A stretch of 60,000 nt of DNA from assembly GCA_030141605.1 (NCBI GenBank), contig JAQGDQ010000115.1, forward strand, positions 282,501 to 342,500, in the 5' to 3' direction. Of this stretch, positions 35,801 through 44,800 are shown piece by piece (the first letter of the stretch is position 1; every line of letters starts with the position of its first letter). Source of the DNA: Tubiluchus corallicola. Its lineage: Eukaryota; Priapulida; Priapulimorpha; Priapulimorphida; Tubiluchidae. Position numbers and translations under genes: made by a program. The notes under the pieces were generated by a model. That model was given only the letters and a program-made list of their open reading frames with translations. It was not told where the DNA came from and did not search any database.

Positions 35801-38800
35801 AGGAGACTTAGGATCAAGTCGTAGCTAAAAAACAATTTATCGTGATACTTTCCTCTAACGGCAACCATAAGAATTATTATCTCCTTATTACCTAGAAAAC
35901 ATGTACCACTAAAGCCAGGGTTTCAGGGGGAAGTAACTTTTTCACAGCGACCAAAAGGTCAAACAGTCATAAAAAATTCACGAGACTGTGTTTCGTTGCC
36001 CCAGTCACAAAATCCTTGGTGCAAAGTTCTACATAATTTTGCATGATCTTTCCCACTTTTTTGTAAATTTCGGTCTCTTTCCTTGAGCGAAAATCAGAAC
36101 AATCGGGAGAAGCCATTTGGTGACATTATTGCAGCTTTTTAGGGACTTCTACAACACTTACGCAACAAGGCGACTATAGTGCGAGTATGTTGCGAATATT
36201 TTACAACAATTTCGTGAAAAGAAGTGCGAGACAATTGAGGTTCTTCAAAATACAGCTAAATTGTAGAAAAATAGTTGCAAACTCGTCAAAAGCATTAAAA
36301 AACGCTCTCCAAGTTTCCACGGCTTTTGAAATGGTTGAAAAAAGTCACAAATAATTGGCAACATATTTGCACATGTTTAGCGCACGTTCAGACTTTATGC
36401 CAACTTGGAGAAATTTTGACAAAAAAGTGAAGTGAGTCGTGGCACTCCAGCGACAAATTTTGAACATTTTCCTGCATTTACCAGATCAAGAACAGCGACC
36501 AATTGGCGACAGTGGAAGACACCCGCGAAATAGCAGAAAAACTGCGTAACAGCAAAGTTCTACACAAAATTTGTCTGCAGGTGCGCATGCAACACTCATT
36601 CACACCAGGCAGGTGCTTGCACATTATTTCTTATTCCTATTGCATTTTTTTTGATAAATCATTATTGTGAAATGATCAGCTCTCACCTGAGGTTGTATTC
36701 TGGAAATGGCTTCGTGAAGAGCACTTGCCATGGCGGTTAGCTGGTTGCGTATGTGTTCACTAGGCATACACTGCAAGTTAGGTCCTTCCGGTACATCTTC
36801 TCGTTGGGACACAACCAGATCCGTGCCAAAAGAGAGACTGCGAGTACGATGGTCAATGCGTACCTAAAAATCAATATCTTGTTATGCAATATTACTGTTT
36901 CATTACATTTGCTCGATAACTAACTATTCTGATAAATAGGGGTTCACAACAATAAAAAATGGTAGCATTGGATATCATTGAATATGACAGTATTGAATAT
37001 AACTCTTGCGCCACAGAATCATATGCAGTATTGCAACAATACATGCATAATTTAGACTGCGAGAAAAAAAAATGCTAATCCCACCATACTTTAGATAGTT
37101 TCTAATAGGCTTATAAATATCCTCATTTCTCAAAACTTAATTAGGCCTACTTTTTCTAAACAGTTGTCATAGGACCTAAACTGATTTAATCCTCTAAGCA
37201 GATAAGAGGACATTCAAATTGCATTCTCCGTCAGTCAGGCTGATAGTCACAAATAGTGTAACGGAAGAAATTGCCTAAAGGCAATTTTCCAGGCACACAC
37301 CTGTCGTTCATCATCTCTTAAACGGGAAGAAAACGAAATGTCCCAAAAAACTTTCCATACAAAGTTTTATTACTTGACATTACACTTAGCCGTTTAAAAG
37401 ACTTACATAAGTGAAAAAAATTCTTAACTGTAATTTAAAATGTTCATGCCCGTTACTGAAACTTCACTGTATCACCATCCCAGTGTGCATCACTGGCTCA
37501 CCAAAAACACACTATTGGTCTTACTGACAACATAAAGCAATTTAAAGTTTAGCTTAGTTAACACAGAGTGTGTCACAAATGTTCTGATTATTATTGAAAA
37601 CTTTATACCTACAGGTCATCAAGTCTTATATAGTGTCATTGCTAATACAAGCTCTGTATGCAATAAGACAGCATGTTGGTGACATAAAATTTCAAGACAA
37701 ATTACTTTAGCTTATTGGATTTAGGATTTTCTTGTCCATTAAACCCTTACTTTTGCCCATGGAAATGTTATCAATACACTGTAAGGTACTTACTACGTAA
37801 AATCTATGATTCAATGTAAAAAGTGCATTTAATTTGTGATGATGACTATTGTACCATTACAACAAAAAGTATTTGTAGCATTAAATTTTTTATACCTGTA
37901 AATCGGATTTTGATTGAGGTCGGTTCTGCTGTAAGACTTGTAAGTCACAAGTTTTTGCTGCTTCGACAACGATCCTCTCAATACGAAATGGAGTAGCAAA
38001 TGAAACCAGCTCGCAAACACGAGAAAATTTGATGGTCTGGTACACCTGCGACACCTACGTCATAATCAAATATGGTAAGGATTATTTTCAAAAACCTGAA
38101 CACGATTTAGCAGTTACTGCATGTGTACTCATGTCATGAACAACATCCAAATAAGTGCGAATTTGGATTGTAATATTAATCTAAAGAAACACAATACTAC
38201 ATGTCCATGAAAAAGCAGAGTGACCATCATACCGTGATGGTTTGACATATGTTACTGATTGTTGCTATACGATACTCTGCTGATCACAATTAATTTAGCT
38301 GTCACTGTACCAGTATATTATTCGTCAGCCTTGAAAAAATGGCGACAAACATAGACAGACAAAAAGATAGAGAGACAAAGCTTCTCATTAAGTAATTGCC
38401 CACTTCGTTGGGGCTATTTAGGGGCAGCTATAAAACAAAAATATCACACTAATATGTGTTTGAACAGTGCAAAACAGTTCCTTGTGGTATAGTGCTATAT
38501 AATAACAATAAAATTGTCAAGATAATACAGACGGTAAACAGAACAGTTTTAAGAACAAAACAATTATTGAACCAACTTGAGAGCAAGATCAGACTATTTG
38601 TTGTTTAAACAGCACCTAAAGCACATATTTTTTCCATATTTTTTGCGAAATGAACCTGCTATAATACACAACACTATTATATCTAACAGATTTTTAATAG
38701 CCTTTAATGTATTACCAATGCTGCTTTAACATATCAATTGTTAAATCCAAAGTAATTTCTACCTCAAGTTATTCTCAAGTAAGAAAAACACAAATACCTG

Positions 38801-41800
38801 CTTCAGCAACCGCATGACGGAAATGTCCTCAATGGCGGTGATATACTGATGCAGATCCGTTTCTTCAGATTCTCTAACAAAGTGAAGACATGTTGCGACA
38901 CGTTCACACAGCTGAAGTGGATGAAAGTCTACCTCTAACCAACGATACAAGTCTTGCAGCTGAGGAGCAGCAAACTGAATGACATTATACTTTACCTGCA
39001 AGCAAAGTGCATCGCTGATAAGTATGCTGAATGATGGCTGAAAAACTACTGGATTATTTTTGTTTCATAAACAGAGAAACATCAATTTTCCAAGAATCAA
39101 AGGCAAGTATGATTTGTCTTACTTGCTGCCAAGAAAACTGCCGTATCAAAAATAAAGCGTTCAAAATTTCCAAGAAAACTTTACACTTACACATATATAG
39201 TTTACACATATACGTTTAAATAGTTTCGATATGTTACTTTCCAATTTCTATTACATTTTAATCACATTTTAAATACGCAAACATTTTGTAACTGGAATGG
39301 CCAGTAATATTAACAAACATCACATACTGCTCATTGATATTTAGAGAATGTTAGTGGTGCAAGACATGAAGCATATAAAATGACCAATCCCTTAATTAAG
39401 CTTCGACAATATAATGATGTTAGTAAAGTTTTGAGTAATCCAGTAAAATGTGCATAGTAACACATTCAAATGGTGGAGACCAATGTAGTTAGTTACAGGA
39501 AAATAAACTCTTTGGCTACTTACAAGATCTTTGATGAGACCAGCTCTAGTGGGCGGCTGCGGAAGGTCCAGCAAAGTAGACAGTTTGCGATGTTTATCAG
39601 CCAGGCTATTGTCGTCATCAGGGAGATAGCGTTCCACCAGGTTTTGGCTCGGTGGGATTGGAATTGCTAGTGTTGCCAACATAACTCGTGTTGCCATTCT
39701 AACAAAAGAAACAAAAATTGTTCACAAGTGTGTCAACAAGGGAAGCAAGGTAATAGGTGAATTTTTTTGATAGTCACACACAAGATGACAACAAAATTGC
39801 TTCCTACATTGGAAACATTGCTAAAGTAACTAACAAGCAAGGCCTATTACTATAACATGGCAATTGTTATTATACAGTAGGCGCTGCTTAATAGACTCAC
39901 TCTGGACAAATGTGTTTTGACCCAATTAACCGACAGAAGTAGTATTACTAGTATAGAAGTAGGAATCATCAACTTAGTATGCACTGCAAAGGCTGTACCC
40001 GTATCTATACCATTACTGTACCTGTATGATGCCTGTATCCTTGACTGTTAACCGATTAAGCAGGAATGCGTGACTTTCAACCAGAGCTTCAAAAGGAAAC
40101 CTCTAGACAAGTGATTAAATGTTTGGCTTCCAGAAATTCTTCGGTAACGAGGCAACTGTGAGTCTAATAAACCTACTCTATTTACAGTCAGTTATCAATA
40201 ATTAAATGGAACAAACTTCATCAATCCCACAAGATGATAACCATCATTGACAAATTCATAGTGCAAATAAAGAAAAAAATATGTAATTCTTATTCTGATT
40301 AACTTCTACTTCTCCAGTCCAATTTCTTTTCTTCTGCAGCAGCCATATATACAGACTAGGTTAAATGTTTTATTTATTTTTTGAAATTACATGCTTAAAG
40401 GAAATGATTTCAAAGCATCATTGTTATAATATACTACCATCCTTTCATTCATAATATACTACCAGCTCATTCATTTTTCATTGTACTAATCTCTACATTC
40501 ACGCTTCTCCCCACTTATAATTCCACTTCAGGATAGACTTACAAGTTTAGGCTTCTGAGTACTCTACATCACAAGATGTTGTGTGCGTGCGTGCATGCGC
40601 GCACGTGCGTCCGTGCGTGTTGGAATAAACTACTATAATCTATAATAATGTGCAGTGTGCTACAATGTCACAGTAACACTGGTCTAGTAATCATATACGT
40701 ATTCTGTAATTTATAAGCGAGAAACAAGAAAAATTTGAACACTCAATTACATCTGTCTATTTTGCTCAATGGAAACCTTTTAGGTAACAAAGTCTAATGT
40801 TGTCTACATTCCAAATATGTCACAAACTGCTTCAAAAATGAATTTTCTCCGGAGAACATTGTGAAAAATGTTTCTCAGAAAACTTGACACTTAACATGTC
40901 ACTTGCTCTGATTCTCTATGTTAAGTTATAAATTTGGAAAGAAAACAGCTAAAGCATCAAGCAGTTAGCTGTCAATAAAACAGCAAAATGTTTTCCACTT
41001 CTCAACTTAATCTGCTAGTGACATCAAACTTTATGACTTCCAACTACAAACAATTACAATATGCACTTAAGTTTAACTTAAATAAATAAAAAATGGTATT
41101 ATGCTAGAAAGATTACCTCTTTAGTTCCTCCTGCGTGAGAGTCTTTTTCTGCTCGCGAAACAAATGAAACAGTTTGTGCCAGGTACACGCATGAAACAGA
41201 TGATTCTTTGCCTTCCAGAAAACCAAACCCAGCTTCTGGAAGTAGTTTGCTAACAGCTGTGGCTTCGGTGACTTCTTAGACATGTTCATCAACTCGTGGA
41301 TGTCTTCTACTGCCTTGAATGCTTCCTATGTAACAAATGTCGGTTCATTAAAATATTGTTTCCACAACGAGAGAGACGATATCTTGAACAAGGCACGAGA
41401 ATAGCTAAGTGGTTAAGATGTGTGCTTAGCAACCGAAGTTAAGCAATGTCGGACCTGGCTAGCAATGAATGGAACAAGATAACTACCAACGGAAAATCAT
41501 TATCCCTGTAGTATATGACTTCTATTAGGTCAGCATTTCATCTTAGAGAATAAGATGATAAGTGTCAGTCTAGCCTCAACTATGAGGATATATGTGTGTT
41601 TGCCACTGCATGCTAGACTTTTAGTTTTAAAGCTCTACTGATACTGTAATTTATTTTTTGCTAATAGTCAACTTGTTAGTAATTATCATTATTTCTGCTT
41701 TCCTTCTTCTTGTCCATGTCTTACACCAAGTGATGTAGGAAAAACTGCTGATCATACTTGCCTGCCACAATTCCATGTTGATGGCTATATCAAGCTGAAC

Positions 41801-44800
41801 CAGTCTGGTTTCCATATTCATTGCTTGCGTCTCTTGATTATTGATGTTAATGGCAGTTTGAGTGTGCTGATGTTTTTGCACATGGCTCAGGTGAGTGCGT
41901 AACTAAACACACAAAGAAAAACAGGCTACAAACAGTATTAAAATAAATTTTTTTCTAGCTGTGGACCATAATTACTGATTATGAAGTTACATTTTAGCTG
42001 ATTAGCTAAAAGACATTGAAATTACCATGTTCATTCAATTGACGTTTTTATTCGCAAAGTAAATATAAAAGGTTCTAAGATTTATGAAAGAAATTTATTA
42101 GCATAAAAATATAAGAGAAGGCAGTTGTTACTGCTAACATAGTGCCATCTAGTGTAGGAAAATGAATGGAAATGTCAGCAAAATATCAGCAATATCATCA
42201 ACAACAGCCTAATTTAATTACAACACAGTTTATTTTGGTACATTGTCTTGAACTTGAAATCTTTCAAACTTTGCTGTATAGATTAGGTTAAAATATCACT
42301 ATGTAACAACAATGCTATAATAATTATTGCATTTTACCTTTTAAACTAAAAAAATGTGTTCTTATATGATTGTGCCAGGTTAAGTACAAGAACATGTAAA
42401 AAATGACAAAATTCCCGGCCAGGCGTGCGATAAAATAATTAACTGGGCGATTACACGAAAATAGAAGATTTTTTACTGTCGGCCACGTATATCGCCAAGA
42501 CTGTGAAATTTAATCAAAGATTCAAAAGTAATTTAGGGGGATTGCGACCATTTGACATCTTTAACTGTGGAAATGTCACACAAACAGTTTTTACACATAA
42601 ATTTACAAGATTCAGTTGCAGTAAATCTCACCATTCTCACAATCATGCCAAGAGGGTCAGAAAAAAAACTTAAATAACAATACACTTTCAAACAGCATGC
42701 TCATTTTGTCAGGGATTTCAATCGCGTACTTACGTTTTCGCAAAGTTTCCGAAACTCTGTTTTGCGATTGTATTTTTGGCAGAACCGAAAACCTTGTTGA
42801 GCCATATCATGATATAGGCGTTCTACGCGGGAATTGTTGCGCAAAAGTTCCAGCGATTGCCTATATGACTCCCACAAGAACTTGACCCACGGAGTCAACA
42901 CCAGTCTATCCGTGCGATCTTGTGTATCTTCTCCACTTACTGCACTTAGCAGGAGACTACAAAAATTTGATTAAAATTAAATTAAAAAGTTACACTTAAG
43001 TCAAAAACATAGTGAATGACTTACAAAAGAACAAGTGAATGGATGAAAAAACAATCGGTTTTACTAGGTTCACATGTAAAGTTCAGCACTTTTTTCACAA
43101 GGTCAAGACTGAATTCACTGATAAGTATACAATTTCATGAATTTTTCTATTTATCATGTAAGCCATAACCTGGCATAAAAATAAGTAGCCTACATGCTTT
43201 TTAAAAGAGACCACAGCTAATCTAAACTAAACCTTATTGTAACAACAATTTTTGCCATCCAGAATTTTTTATTCTCATTCTCAAGAAACGCAAGAGAAAC
43301 GATGACAACAACATGACTTTTCATCAGTCTGTGAGGTTTTTCTTCACTTTGAGTAGCAAAAATAAGTCACTTTTAAAAATTCGCAATTCATACTCAAAAT
43401 TAGATTTAACATACTTAAATCACATGAAAAAATGGCAAGCATACCTTTCAGGAGTTTGTATATTGTCCAGATCATCAATATCTACATCTTCACTGGCTAT
43501 AGACTGTGATTCTAATCTTGCGGCTTCTGTTTTCTCTTCCGCAAGCTTTAGATAGTTGCGAACAACTTGTTCAAGAGATCTAACATTCACCTGTGACAGT
43601 TAAACAAAACAAAAGTATCATTATTAAATCATATACAAAAATAAACAAAGGAAATGTTAAATAGAGTGTGTGCTTTAATGTCATCATAATAACTTACACA
43701 TTAATCTTCTTAAAACCGTGATTTTGTGCATTATATCATACTCCCCAGATCAAGTTCTTTCCACACTAAACTCAGATAAAAACCACATAAAAGGGCACCA
43801 GTTTCCAATCTCTACTGTATCGACAAAGAGCAAGGACATCTTACCTATGGCTGACTTGATGGGCTAAATATAACACAGAACACAGTGAAACCAAGCCACA
43901 ATCCACTAAATTTACTGTCTAATTAACAAAAGCTGGCATACGTTTAACTTCAATGCCAGACAATGTTTTTAAAGAGCTGTGTAAAAAGTGTATAAACATT
44001 TACCAACCTGTTGGCAGATATTCTTATACTGATATAAGCCCTCCTTAGCAACATGACTTTTCTTCAGGTCGACACAAAGTTCCAAATACTTTTCCATGAT
44101 CGGCTCATGGATCTTCTGCCATGTCCGGTGCTTTTTGCTCTTGATGACATCGTACAGAGCATCAAGAGCACGCTGCTTCTTACCAACATCAATAAATTCT
44201 AAACAAACAAACATGATGATAAAAAATAATATGCCATTTCAAATTAACATAAATAGATGAGAGTTAAAATTTTGAAAAAAAGGAATAAAGCACATATTTT
44301 TCAGAAGAATGTTTCCTTATGGATAGCAAAATATAAAGCAAATGCAACACCAAAAAGTACAAATACAAATTCTAATTCTATCTCACCAAACAAACCCATT
44401 TTTGAAAACCTGAAACTTTTGTACATGTCTTGTACATATATAATTAAGCCTGCTAAATCCCTTACTACGTAAGAACTAAGAAAAAAGACAACATGAAAAG
44501 AACACTATAGAAACAAAATAAATTGATGGTGACACCACAATAAGCTAATGCAATTTGTCTAATTAAACTTACGACAGTTTTTAAAAACAAAAATACACAT
44601 ATATATATATATATTGGCAAATAATTAAATTGTATGCCTACACATTTTTGAAATATTTATGGTCTGCAGAAAACGTTTGATAAAGTTTCATGGAAAACAT
44701 GTTACAACTTGCCGCACATGAAATCAATGGCAACCTCTACAACTGAATAAAAGATATTCTTAAAGACTGCCCACATGCATTAAAACCAACTCGGAGAAAC

